A stretch of DNA of 64,000 bases from DASQPA01 sp963757335. GTDB taxonomy: Bacteria > Acidobacteriota > Thermoanaerobaculia > Multivoradales > UBA5704. A program made the position numbers and the translations under genes. Shown one piece after another: positions 1-8,176 of this stretch. The stretch lies in NCBI GenBank assembly GCA_963757335.1, contig CAVWRJ010000001.1, positions 41,656 to 105,655 of the forward strand, written 5' to 3'. How positions within the stretch are numbered: position 1 is the first letter of the stretch; each line of letters starts with the position of its first letter. A model generated the notes under the pieces. It was not told the DNA's origin and ran no database searches. It worked only from the letters and a program-made list of their open reading frames with translations.

Positions 1-2
1 AC

Positions 3-335
3 CCCACAGTGGCCCGGATGTCGATCGACAAGCAGTTCCATGGCGATCTCGAAGCGACGAGCCAGGGGCAGATGCTGGCGATCAGCTCGGAGGTCAAAGG
101 CTCTGCCGGGTACGTCGCAATGGAGCGGGTCACCGGAACGCTGCAGGGCCGAACCGGCACCTTCGCGCTCCAGCACAGCGGCACCATGACCCGCGGGGTC
201 CCAGAGCTCCTCATCACGGTCGTGCCCGATTCCGGCACCGGTCAGCTCGTGGGCCTCGCCGGCAAGATGACGATCAACATCGTCGACGGCAAGCACTCGT
301 ATGAGCTCGAGTACTCGTTCGTCGAGAGGCCGTAG
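3..335 (+). CDS. DUF3224 domain protein, 5'-truncated by the window edge
   Basis: The reading frame is open from the first bases of the window. It encodes the C-terminal three quarters of a DUF3224-like small beta-barrel protein: the KQFHGDLEA, AMERVTGTLQGRTGTF and LQHSGTM blocks and a closing YELEYSF strand are characteristic. Family members are usually about 130 residues, so roughly 25-30 N-terminal residues probably lie upstream of the window. A GTG at 9 and an ATG at 18 are in frame, but either would delete the first conserved strand. The biochemical role of the family is unknown to me. The gene converges on the toxin gene that ends at 339. Confidence 0.75.
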   Translation, partial: PTVARMSIDKQFHGDLEATSQGQMLAISSEVKGSAGYVAMERVTGTLQGRTGTFALQHSGTMTRGVPELLITVVPDSGTGQLVGLAGKMTINIVDGKHSYELEYSFVERP

Positions 336-338
336 AGG

Positions 339-755
339 TCAGAGCGTATGGATCCACACTTCCGGGTGGGACGCCGCGAGGCGCTCTAGATCGTCGCGGT
401 CCCCGGTCAGGACATGGGCCCCTCCCGCCTCCACGGCGTGAGCCAGGACTAAAGCATCCATGGTTTCGGCCGAACGGGCGGCTCCCAGCAGTTGCCCGGC
501 GATGCGACCGTGGACCTCGCGCGCTTCCGCCACCGAGCCGACCGCCTTCAACACACGGTTGACGGGAGCGTCGCGCGGTCCGCCGCGGACCGTCTCGGCC
601 AGGACCACCACGGGGATCTCGACTTGTGCCTGGAGCTCCAGGGCTCTGGCCACAAAAGCACGCGCTCTCGCATCTCCCCGGGCCAGAGCAATGACCGCTC
701 CGGAATCGAGAATCAGGCGCTGCGGCGCTGGGTGGCCCTTCCGGGTGCCGGCCAT
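339..755 (-). CDS. PIN-domain ribonuclease toxin (VapC-like)
   Basis: This 138-residue protein has the PIN fold signature: an N-terminal LILDSGAVIAL strand with the first catalytic Asp, a central VVVLAETVRGG with the conserved Glu, TMDALVLA with an Asp, and a C-terminal TGDRDDL with the acidic pair. PIN toxins cleave RNA using Mg2+ held by these acids. The ATG at 755 lies 43 bases inside the antitoxin gene; no other ATG precedes the first strand. An initiation codon nearer 716 would give the more usual short overlap. The pairing with the upstream RHH gene supports a VapBC-type module. The RNA target cannot be inferred. Confidence 0.85.
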   Translation of the reverse strand: MAGTRKGHPAPQRLILDSGAVIALARGDARARAFVARALELQAQVEIPVVVLAETVRGGPRDAPVNRVLKAVGSVAEAREVHGRIAGQLLGAARSAETMDALVLAHAVEAGGAHVLTGDRDDLERLAASHPEVWIHTL

Positions 756-961
756 TCTTGACGAACTTCCTCGACTACCTGCGGCTCGATCGGCCCATTC
801 TCCTGCTCGAGCTCCGCCAGCAGGGCGGCGAGGCGATCGTGCTGCAACTGTTGGCGTAAAGCGCGGTTTACGTAGCTCGAAAGCCCTCGGGAGCCGACGG
901 CCGCGCGAGCTTCGGTGAGGAGCTCCTCTTCCAGGGTGAGGGAGACTTTCTCTGTATGCAT
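713..961 (-). CDS. Ribbon-helix-helix antitoxin (VapB-like)
   Basis: This 82-residue protein begins with a beta strand, EKVSLTLEEELL, followed by two helices ending in SSYVNRALRQQL, the typical ribbon-helix-helix DNA-binding arrangement. The acidic C-terminal half (AELEQENGPIEPQVVEE) would wrap around and neutralise the toxin. The start at 961 is preferred because the frame upstream is low-complexity and because a perfect inverted repeat lies just before it, as expected for an autoregulated antitoxin. It is transcribed first and overlaps the PIN toxin gene. Confidence 0.8.
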   Translation of the reverse strand: MHTEKVSLTLEEELLTEARAAVGSRGLSSYVNRALRQQLQHDRLAALLAELEQENGPIEPQVVEEVRQEWPAPGRATQRRSA

Positions 962-968
962 GGCACCA

Positions 969-987
969 ATCCTACAACAAGTAGGAT
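969..987 (-). promoter_or_regulatory. Probable VapB operator
   Basis: ATCCTAC and GTAGGAT form a perfect 7-bp inverted repeat with a 5-bp spacer, ending 8 bases before the antitoxin start codon. Its position and symmetry fit an autoregulatory site for the dimeric ribbon-helix-helix antitoxin. This is inference from position. Confidence 0.6.
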
Positions 988-1082
988 AGAGCCGCGAGCA
1001 GCCGAGATCGGGCCAGGCGGACCCCAGGCGGGACCCGCGGAATTCCGACGAATCGAGACCACCTCCTGAGGCGGCCGCCGGC

Positions 1083-2363
1083 CTAGTCCATCTGCTTGCG
1101 CAACACGGTCGGGATGTCGTAGTCGTCGACGTTCGACCAGTTGGGCCCGAAGCCATTCGGATCCTCGCCCCTGGCGTGCGCGATCACCTTCCGGTAGAAC
1201 GGCACGTCCACCTGCTGGGGCTTCTCCGCCTCTTCCCGCTCGCGATCCCGGTCCCGGTCTCTCTCGCGCTCACGCTCGGCGGCGGGCGCGGCGGCCAGGG
1301 GTTGCGGGGTCATCACCGGACGGCTCAAGGACGCTATGGGCGACTGCGCCCGCGAGCGTTCGCCCGAGGCGTAGTCGAAGCCGGTGGCGATGACCGTCAC
1401 CTTCATCGCGTCTTCCATCGTCGGGTCGATCACCATGCCGGAGATGATGTTGGCGTCCGGGTCGACCGCGTCGGCGATGATCCGGGCCGCCTCGGCGACC
1501 TCGTGGAGGGTCAGGTCGTGGCCGCCGGAGATGTTGATGAGGACGCCGCGGGCGCCCTGAATCGAGGTCTCTTCCAGGAGCGGCGAGGAGATCGCCCGCT
1601 GGGCCGCTTCGAGCGCCCGGTGCTCGCCCTTGGCGACGCCGGTGCCCATCAAGGCCATGCCCATGCCGGTCATGATCGTCCGCACGTCGGCGAAGTCGAC
1701 GTTGATCTCGCCGGGGACGGTGATCAGGTCGCTGATCCCCTGGACCGCCTGGCGAAGCACGTCGTCGGCGATGCGGAAGGCCTCGTGGAGGGGCGTGCCG
1801 CGCTCGACGAAGTTGAGGAGCCGCTCGTTGGGGATGGTGATCAGGGTGTCGACCGCCCCGCGGAGCTCCTCGACGCCGCGCTCGGCCAATTGCAGCCGGC
1901 GGCGCCCCTCGAAGCCGAACGGTTTGGTGACCACCGCCACCACGAGAGCGCCGATCTCGGCGGCGAGCGAGGCGATGATCGGTGCCGCGCCCGTCCCTGT
2001 GCCGCCGCCCAAGCCGGCGGTCAGGAAGACCATGTCGGCACCTTCCAGCATCTCCAGGATGTGCTCGGTGTCCTCGAGAGCCGACTTCCTCCCCACTTCC
2101 GGGTCCGCCCCGGCGCCCAGGCCCTTGGTCAACAGGTTGCCGAGCTGGAGCTTGAGCGGCGCCCGGCACTTGCGGAGCGCCTGGAGGTCGGTGTTCGCGG
2201 CGATGAACTCGATGCCGCGGAGCTGCGAGTCGATCATCCGGTTGACGGCGTTGCCGCCGCCCCCCCCGACCCCGATCACCTTGATCCGAGCGGGTATCCC
2301 ATCCGTCTCTTCCAAGGGCATCAGAGCCTCCTTAAGAGCGTCGTGGTCGTCGAACAGAATCAT
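1083..2363 (-). CDS. ftsZ: Cell division GTPase FtsZ
   Basis: This 426-residue tubulin homologue polymerises at midcell into the Z ring. Visible are the N-terminal glycine-rich GVGGGGGNAVNRM loop, the tubulin signature GGGTGTGAAP near residue 117, and a conserved C-terminal tail DIPTVLRKQMD that normally binds FtsA and other anchors. The linker before the tail contains an unusual run of alternating Arg with Asp or Glu. The ATG at 2363 follows a GGGGG-type ribosome site and precedes the conserved KVIGVGG strand; the longer upstream frame has no FtsZ homology. It is the last gene of the dcw cluster. Confidence 0.97.
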   Translation of the reverse strand: MILFDDHDALKEALMPLEETDGIPARIKVIGVGGGGGNAVNRMIDSQLRGIEFIAANTDLQALRKCRAPLKLQLGNLLTKGLGAGADPEVGRKSALEDTEHILEMLEGADMVFLTAGLGGGTGTGAAPIIASLAAEIGALVVAVVTKPFGFEGRRRLQLAERGVEELRGAVDTLITIPNERLLNFVERGTPLHEAFRIADDVLRQAVQGISDLITVPGEINVDFADVRTIMTGMGMALMGTGVAKGEHRALEAAQRAISSPLLEETSIQGARGVLINISGGHDLTLHEVAEAARIIADAVDPDANIISGMVIDPTMEDAMKVTVIATGFDYASGERSRAQSPIASLSRPVMTPQPLAAAPAAERERERDRDRDREREEAEKPQQVDVPFYRKVIAHARGEDPNGFGPNWSNVDDYDIPTVLRKQMD

Positions 2364-2409
2364 CGTGAAACCCCCTTTGTATACTACCGTTTCTTCGAGC
2401 TCGTGACCC

Positions 2410-3648
2410 CTAGAGGAGGTCCGCAAACATGCCGCGCAGACTCCCCACCATCCCACGTACGCTCCAGCCCTGCTTCTTCTGCACCTTGCCCTGGCTCTCC
2501 TCGGCGGTCCGGGCGTAGAGCAGGAGGCCCGAGGCGGTCGACCAGGTCGGGCTGCTGATGACGTCGACCAACCCGCCGAGGCCGCGCGGCAGCCCGTAGC
2601 GCACCCCGGCGTCGAAGGTCTGCTCCGAGAGCTCCAGGAGGCCGTCGAGCTGGGCACCGCCGCCGGTCAAGACGATTCCGGCCCGCAAGCTGTCCTCGCT
2701 GGCGTGCTTGAAAAGGTCCTCTCGAATCATACTGAAGAGTTCCTCCGCCCGGGGCTGGAGGATCTCACAGAGCTCCTTTCTGGGCACCACCCGCGAGGAG
2801 CCGCCGGCCACGGTCGGCACCGAGATCCCCTCGTCGTCGGTGACCATGCTCGGCAGGCAGCAGCCCTGCTTGATCTTGATCTTCTCGGCCTCGCCGAACG
2901 GGGTGCGGAGCACCATCGCGAGATCGTTGGTGAAGTGGCCGGCGCCGATCGGCGCCACGGCGCTGTACTGGATCTCGCCGTCGGCGAAAAGGGCGTACTC
3001 GGTGGTGCCGGCACCGACGTCGATCAAGAGGCAGCCGAGCTCGCGCTCGTCCGGGGTGAGCACGGCCTCGGCCGTCGCGAGCGGCTCGAAGACCATCTCG
3101 ACGACCTCGATGCCGGCCCGGTTGACGCAGGTCAGGAGAGTCTTCGAGCGGGTGGTGTTGCCGGTCACCAGGTGGACCATGACCTCCAACCGGCTCCCCA
3201 GCATGCCGAGCGGATCGCCGATCCCCCCCTGCTCGTCGACGACGAACTCCTGGGGGATGGCATGGAGGATCTCGCGGTCGGAGGGGAGGGCCGCGGATTT
3301 CGCCGCATCGAGCACCCGCTGGATGTCCTGGCGGGTGATCTCCCGGTCCTTCCTCGACACCGAGACCATGCCGCGCGAGTTGACGCTCCTGATGTCAGCC
3401 CCAGCGACGCCGACGTAGGCGCGGGAGATCTCGACCCCGGCCATTACCTCGGCCTCCTCGCTCGCCTGCTTCAAGGCGTCGACGGTGGCCTCGACGTTGA
3501 CGATGTTGCCCTTGCGCGTGCCGCGGTTGGGGGCTAAGCCCTTGCCGACGACTTCGAGCCCACCCTTGTCGTCGCGCTGGCCGATCAGCACCCCCACCTT
3601 GGAGGATCCGATGTCAATCCCTACGAAATACGGTTCTGGCTTCGGCAT
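2410..3648 (-). CDS. ftsA: Cell division protein FtsA
   Basis: This 412-residue actin-like ATPase tethers FtsZ to the membrane and recruits later divisome proteins. It opens with the phosphate-1 motif YFVGIDIGSSKVGVLIG, has the DVGAGTTEYALF phosphate-2 motif around residue 210 and the GIVLTGGGAQLDGL adenosine motif. The C-terminal RGMVGSLRGMFADLL is an amphipathic membrane-targeting helix. It starts one base after the ftsQ stop codon and ends 46 bases before ftsZ, so the two are almost certainly cotranscribed. Confidence 0.97.
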   Translation of the reverse strand: MPKPEPYFVGIDIGSSKVGVLIGQRDDKGGLEVVGKGLAPNRGTRKGNIVNVEATVDALKQASEEAEVMAGVEISRAYVGVAGADIRSVNSRGMVSVSRKDREITRQDIQRVLDAAKSAALPSDREILHAIPQEFVVDEQGGIGDPLGMLGSRLEVMVHLVTGNTTRSKTLLTCVNRAGIEVVEMVFEPLATAEAVLTPDERELGCLLIDVGAGTTEYALFADGEIQYSAVAPIGAGHFTNDLAMVLRTPFGEAEKIKIKQGCCLPSMVTDDEGISVPTVAGGSSRVVPRKELCEILQPRAEELFSMIREDLFKHASEDSLRAGIVLTGGGAQLDGLLELSEQTFDAGVRYGLPRGLGGLVDVISSPTWSTASGLLLYARTAEESQGKVQKKQGWSVRGMVGSLRGMFADLL

Positions 3649-3649
3649 G

Positions 3650-4534
3650 TCAGCCTGCTCCCCCGTTGGTAAAAGGTTTTTGTGCGGTAGCCGCAGGTTG
3701 TACCGCTGGTTGGATCGCTGGTTGGATAATGATCCGGCGCGGGAAGCGCAGGTCGACCGATTGAAGGGCGGTGTACCGGCGCCCCAGCTCGGGCAGGAGC
3801 GCCTCGAAGCGATGCACTTTCGAGACCAGGTCGAGGCTCCGCAAGAGGAGCGGGAAGGGCAGGTCCCGGAGGTGCAGGCGGAGGTCCTCGTCGCCCAGAA
3901 CGTCCACCCGGACGAGGGACGAAGCCCAGTCCGGATTGGCCTTTCGAAGCTCGGCCGCCGCTCCCAGCGCCTTCGCCATCGCCTCGGGCGGGCGCGCCGC
4001 GGCGCCCGCTAAATCGATCACCAGAAAGCCCTCCCGGTTGTCGCCCGGAACGACCGGGGCGATCGAATGACCGAAGGCGTCCGCCCAGGTGACGGTGCCG
4101 CCGGGACCGGCGAGGAGGGCGACCGGCCGGCGCTCGCGGATCGAGACCCGCACCCGGTCGGGCAGAATCTTCTCGATCTCGACGCTCTCGATCCACGGCT
4201 GGCTGGCGAGAAGCGCCTCGACCCGGGCGAGCGGCAGCCGTACCAGGTTCTCCCCCCGGAGCGGGGCGAGCGACCGCCGCACCTGCTCGGCCGGCACCCG
4301 GTGGGTGCCCTCGACCGCCAGCTCGTGGAGGCAGAAGCGGGACGAGGTGAGCACCCAGGCGACGAGGCCGCTGGGGAGGGCGATGAGCGCGAGCGCCGTG
4401 GTGAGCGGCCGGGCGAGGGCGAGCCACAAGCTGCGCTTCCTCCGCCGCGGCGGCGCCTGGCGGCGCTTGAAGTCGAGCACCCGCCCGCCGGTGCCGGTGC
4501 CGGCGAGCGCCGCGGACTCGAAACCGCCGCTCAT
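3650..4534 (-). CDS. ftsQ: Cell division protein FtsQ (DivIB family)
   Basis: This 294-residue bitopic protein has a basic, Arg/Pro-rich cytoplasmic tail (residues 1-35), one transmembrane helix (about 40-62) and a periplasmic POTRA domain beginning at LHELAVEGTHRVP. It links the early divisome to FtsB/FtsL and FtsW/FtsI. The ATG at 4534 overlaps the murC stop in an ATGA arrangement, which fixes the start. The last 30 residues include a short QPA repeat that is probably disordered. No murB or ddl separates it from murC. Confidence 0.92.
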   Translation of the reverse strand: MSGGFESAALAGTGTGGRVLDFKRRQAPPRRRKRSLWLALARPLTTALALIALPSGLVAWVLTSSRFCLHELAVEGTHRVPAEQVRRSLAPLRGENLVRLPLARVEALLASQPWIESVEIEKILPDRVRVSIRERRPVALLAGPGGTVTWADAFGHSIAPVVPGDNREGFLVIDLAGAAARPPEAMAKALGAAAELRKANPDWASSLVRVDVLGDEDLRLHLRDLPFPLLLRSLDLVSKVHRFEALLPELGRRYTALQSVDLRFPRRIIIQPAIQPAVQPAATAQKPFTNGGAG

Positions 4535-5925
4535 GCGTCCTCCCTGCCGACCAGCTGGCGGGCCAGCCGGTAGATGTCGCCAGCGCCCAAGGTCATGACG
4601 ACGTCCCCCGGGGCCACCCCTTCGGCGAGGAGGGCCGAGGCCTCGCGCCAGTCGGGGCAGTAGTGGACGTTCTTGTGACCGCTCCGTAGCGCCGCCTCGA
4701 CCACCAGCTCGCCCGTCACCCCGGGGACCGGCGCCTCGCGCGAGGCGTAGACGTCGGTGACCACGGCGCGGTCGGCGAGGAGGAGCGAGCGGCCGAAGCC
4801 CTCGGCCTGGTCCTGGGTGCGCGAGTAGAGGTGGGGCTGGAAGACGACGTGGAGCCGCCCCTTGGGGAAGGCCTGGCGGGCGGCGTCGAGGGTTGCCGTC
4901 ACCTCGGTCGGGTGGTGGGCGTAGTCGTCGACTACCGCCGCCCCCCGCCACTCGCCCACCTGCTCGAAGCGGCGGTGGACCCCCTCGAAGGCGGCGAGGC
5001 CGCTCGCGATGTCGTCGAAGCCGAGGCGGAGCGAGAGCCCCACCCCCACGGCGGCTAAGGCGTTCAAGATGTTGTGCCGGCCGGGAAGGGGGAGCTCCAG
5101 CCGGCCGAGGAGGGCGCCGCGCAGGCGGACCCCGAAGGCGCTCTTGCCGCCCAGCGCCTCGATGTCGACCGCCGCCAGATCCGCCTGGGGCGAGAAGCCG
5201 TAAGTCACCAGCCGGCGCTCGGAGAGCCGGGGGAGGATCTGCTGGATGTTGGGGTCCTCCAGGCAGACGATCAGCCGGCCGAAGAAGGGCACCCGGTTGG
5301 CGAAGGTGACGAAGGCGTCGCGGATCTCGTCCAAGTCTCTGTAGGTATCCAGGTGATCGCGGTCGATGTTGGTGATCACCGCCACCACCGGCGACAGGCG
5401 GAGGAAGCTCCTGTCGAACTCGTCTGCCTCGGCGACCAGGTAGTTGCTCTCGCCCAGCCGAGCGCCGGTGCCGAGCAGGCGCAGGCGGCCGCCGACGATG
5501 ACCGTGGGGTCGAGGCCCGCCTGGGTCAGCATGGTGCCGACGAGCGAGGTGGTGGTGGTCTTCCCGTGAGTGCCGGCGACGGCGATGCCGTACTTCAAAC
5601 GCATCAGCTCGGCCAGCATCTCGGCCCGGCGGACGACGGGGATGCCCCGGAAGCGCGCCGCCTGGACCTCCGGGTTGCCGTCCGCCACCGCCGAGGAGAT
5701 CACCACCAGGTCGACCCCTTTCAAATGATCCCCGGTGTGCCCCTGGTGAATGGTGGCGCCCATCTTCTGGAGATGCTGGGTCGCCTCGCCGAGCGCCTGG
5801 TCGCAGCCGCTGACGAGAAGCTCGCGCTCGTCGGTCAGGAGGATCTCGGCGATGCCGCTCATGCCGGCGCCGCCGATCCCCACGAAATGGATGTGCGAGA
5901 GGTCGGCGAAGGGGTTGAAGCTCAT
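4531..5925 (-). CDS. murC: UDP-N-acetylmuramate-L-alanine ligase MurC
   Basis: This 464-residue cytoplasmic ATP-dependent ligase adds L-Ala to UDP-MurNAc, the first peptide-forming step of peptidoglycan precursor synthesis. It has the N-terminal Rossmann HFVGIGGAGMSGIAEIL, the Mur ligase P-loop GTHGKTTTTSLVG near residue 115, NIDRDHLD, and the C-terminal DDYAHHPTEV motif typical of MurC. The ATG at 5925 overlaps the murG stop (ATGA), and the stop overlaps the ftsQ start in the same way. Confidence 0.96.
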   Translation of the reverse strand: MSFNPFADLSHIHFVGIGGAGMSGIAEILLTDERELLVSGCDQALGEATQHLQKMGATIHQGHTGDHLKGVDLVVISSAVADGNPEVQAARFRGIPVVRRAEMLAELMRLKYGIAVAGTHGKTTTTSLVGTMLTQAGLDPTVIVGGRLRLLGTGARLGESNYLVAEADEFDRSFLRLSPVVAVITNIDRDHLDTYRDLDEIRDAFVTFANRVPFFGRLIVCLEDPNIQQILPRLSERRLVTYGFSPQADLAAVDIEALGGKSAFGVRLRGALLGRLELPLPGRHNILNALAAVGVGLSLRLGFDDIASGLAAFEGVHRRFEQVGEWRGAAVVDDYAHHPTEVTATLDAARQAFPKGRLHVVFQPHLYSRTQDQAEGFGRSLLLADRAVVTDVYASREAPVPGVTGELVVEAALRSGHKNVHYCPDWREASALLAEGVAPGDVVMTLGAGDIYRLARQLVGREDA

Positions 5926-7085
5926 CGCCCGGCCCTCCGCTCCGCCAGCTCGGCCAATCGGTCGGCGATCGCCGCCACCGCGCCCGGCCTGGCGAGCGCG
6001 CGCGCCGCCCGGCCCATCCGGGCGAGGCGCGCGGCTCCGGCGGGGTTGGCGGGGTCCCCCAAGAGAGCACCCAGGCGCTCGGCGAGAGCGTCGGGGGTCG
6101 CCGCATCGCCCGTCAGCAGCTCGGCCGCCCCGGCATCGGCCAACAGCCGGGCGTTCTCGACCTGGTGCCCCTGGGCGATCGAGAGCGGCAGGAAGAGCAC
6201 CGGCCGGGAGGCGGCGCAGATCTCGGCCACCGTGATCGCCCCCGCCCGCGAGACCAGAAGATGGCTTTCCGCCATGGCTCCGGCGACGTCTTCCAGGAAG
6301 GGGACCACCTCGACTGTGGCTCCGGTCCCCCCGGTGACTCCGGCGGCCGCGTACGCAGCCCGAGTCTCCTCGACGTTCTTCGCCCCCGCCTGGTGGAGGA
6401 CCCGGAGGGAGGCTCCACCCCCGAGGACAGCGAGAAGCCGGGCCACCGCCGCCGGCACCAGCTCGTTGACCTGCCGTGCCCCCATGCTGCCGCCGAGAAC
6501 GAGGAGCCGGGGCGGCGCGAGGGGAGGGAGAGCGGAGGGGACCGCGAAGAAGGCGGCGCGGACCGGCACCCCGGTGACGACGCAGGGACACTTCAGGTCG
6601 CGGACCGTCTCCCGGAAGGCGACCGCCGCCCCGGAGGCGTAGCCAGAGAGCCAGCGGTTGGCGACCCCGGCCCGGGCGTTCGGTTCGAGGAGGAGGATCG
6701 GCCGGCGGGCGAGCCGCGCCCCGACGACCGCCGGAGCCGAGACATAGCCGCCGGTGCCGAGGATCACGTCCGCCCCCAGCCGCCGGACGAGCCGCATCGC
6801 CGACACCGCCGACCCCGAGAGGGTGGTGAGCGAGCGCGCCCGGGCCCCCAGCCCCTTGCCGAGGAACGGCCGCGCCGGGAGTGGGTAGAACGGCACCCCG
6901 CGCTCCCCGGTCAAGCGCTCTTCGAGGCCGCCGGCGAGACCGGTGAAGCTCACCCGCCACCCCCTGCGCCCAAGCTCCTCGGCCACGGCGAGGGCCGGGA
7001 AGACGTGACCGCCCGTACCACCGCCCGCGAGGAGGGCGTGGAGCGAGGGCTTGGGAGGCGCGGGCATGGCATCGGTCGTCTTCAT
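5922..7085 (-). CDS. murG: Lipid II synthase MurG (GlcNAc transferase)
   Basis: This 387-residue peripheral membrane GT-B glycosyltransferase transfers GlcNAc to lipid I to give lipid II. The N-terminal GGGTGGHVFPALAVAEEL loop is diagnostic, and GGSMGARQVNELV and the SRAGAITVAEI donor-site motif are present. The start at 7085 overlaps the ftsW stop by four bases; an internal ATG at 7067 is a possible alternative. It lies in the canonical ftsW-murG-murC order. Confidence 0.96.
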   Translation of the reverse strand: MKTTDAMPAPPKPSLHALLAGGGTGGHVFPALAVAEELGRRGWRVSFTGLAGGLEERLTGERGVPFYPLPARPFLGKGLGARARSLTTLSGSAVSAMRLVRRLGADVILGTGGYVSAPAVVGARLARRPILLLEPNARAGVANRWLSGYASGAAVAFRETVRDLKCPCVVTGVPVRAAFFAVPSALPPLAPPRLLVLGGSMGARQVNELVPAAVARLLAVLGGGASLRVLHQAGAKNVEETRAAYAAAGVTGGTGATVEVVPFLEDVAGAMAESHLLVSRAGAITVAEICAASRPVLFLPLSIAQGHQVENARLLADAGAAELLTGDAATPDALAERLGALLGDPANPAGAARLARMGRAARALARPGAVAAIADRLAELAERRAGR

Positions 7086-8176
7086 CCGTGCTGGGAGAGG
7101 TTGAGGAGAACGCCGCAGATGCAGAGGGTGACCACCAGCGACGATCCACCGTAGGAGATGAAGGGGAGCGGGATGCCCTTGGTCGGCAGGAGGGCGATGG
7201 CGACGCTGACGTTCAAGAGCGCCTGGATGACGAGGATGCCGGTGAAGCCCCAGGCCAGGTAGCGGCCGAAGGAGTCGGGGGCGCGCAGGCCGGCGAGGAT
7301 GCCGCGCCAGGCGAGCACCCCGAAGAGGGCGACGATGGCGAGCGCCCCGACCATCCCCATCTCCTCGGCGATGATGGCGTAGATGAAGTCCGACTCCGGA
7401 TGGGGCAGGAAATAGAGCTTCTGGATGCTCCGTCCCGGCCCCAGGCCGAGCACGCCGCCCGAGCCCACGGCGATCAGCGACTGGAGAGCCTGGAAGCCGG
7501 TCCCCAGGGGGTCGTGCTCGGGGTCCAGAAAGGCGAAAAGCCGCGCTCGCCGGTAGGAGACCGAGATGACGAGGAACCAGAGCATGGGGAGAGCCGCGGC
7601 GCCGATCCCCAGCACGTAGCGCCAGGAGAGCCCGGCGAGGAACACCATGAGGAACGCCGTGGTGACGAGGAGCACCGCGGTCCCCATGTCCGGTTCGAGC
7701 AGGATGAGCCCGGCGGTCAAGCCCGTGAAGAGCGCCAGCGGCAAGAGGAGGTCTGGATGGTTGACCCGGTCGAGCTTGCGGTCGATCTGGTAGGCGAGGA
7801 ATGGAATGAGGGCAATCTTTGCAAGCTCCGAGGGCTGGAGCGACAGTCCGGCGAAGAAGAACCACCGCCGAGTGCCGTTGAGCTCGGGTGAGAAGAGCAC
7901 CCCCACGAGGAGGACGAGGATTCCGCAGAGCAAGCCGTACACCACCACGGGACGCTGGAGTCGCCGGTAATCGACATGCATGACCAGCGCCATGGCGCCG
8001 AGGCCGAGGGCGGCCCAGATCGCCTGCTTGACGAGGAACGGGTTGACGAAGCTGCCGCCGTGGCCGCCGCCCCGGGCGATCGCCGAGCTCGCCGAGTAGA
8101 CCATCACCAGGCCGGCGCCGACCAGGAGCATGATGGTCGTGAAGAGCACCTTGTCAAAGGCCAGCTTCTTGGCCAT
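7082..8176 (-). CDS. ftsW: Septal peptidoglycan polymerase FtsW (SEDS family)
   Basis: This 364-residue polytopic SEDS protein polymerises lipid II with its partner FtsI. About ten hydrophobic helices are seen from MLLVGAGLVMVYSASSA onward, with the SEDS landmarks FLAYQIDRK, the long periplasmic loop ending in DFIYAIIAEEMG, and LPFISYGGSSL near the C terminus. The start at 8176 sits 23 bases inside the 3' end of murD; the preceding frame is not homologous to anything in the family. Confidence 0.95.
   Translation of the reverse strand: MAKKLAFDKVLFTTIMLLVGAGLVMVYSASSAIARGGGHGGSFVNPFLVKQAIWAALGLGAMALVMHVDYRRLQRPVVVYGLLCGILVLLVGVLFSPELNGTRRWFFFAGLSLQPSELAKIALIPFLAYQIDRKLDRVNHPDLLLPLALFTGLTAGLILLEPDMGTAVLLVTTAFLMVFLAGLSWRYVLGIGAAALPMLWFLVISVSYRRARLFAFLDPEHDPLGTGFQALQSLIAVGSGGVLGLGPGRSIQKLYFLPHPESDFIYAIIAEEMGMVGALAIVALFGVLAWRGILAGLRAPDSFGRYLAWGFTGILVIQALLNVSVAIALLPTKGIPLPFISYGGSSLVVTLCICGVLLNLSQHG

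Noticed and set aside
1176..2558. Very long open frame opposite ftsZ, and similar long antisense frames across the window
   Set aside because: High-GC DNA yields long antisense frames; these have biased composition, no ribosome sites, and lie opposite clear conserved genes.
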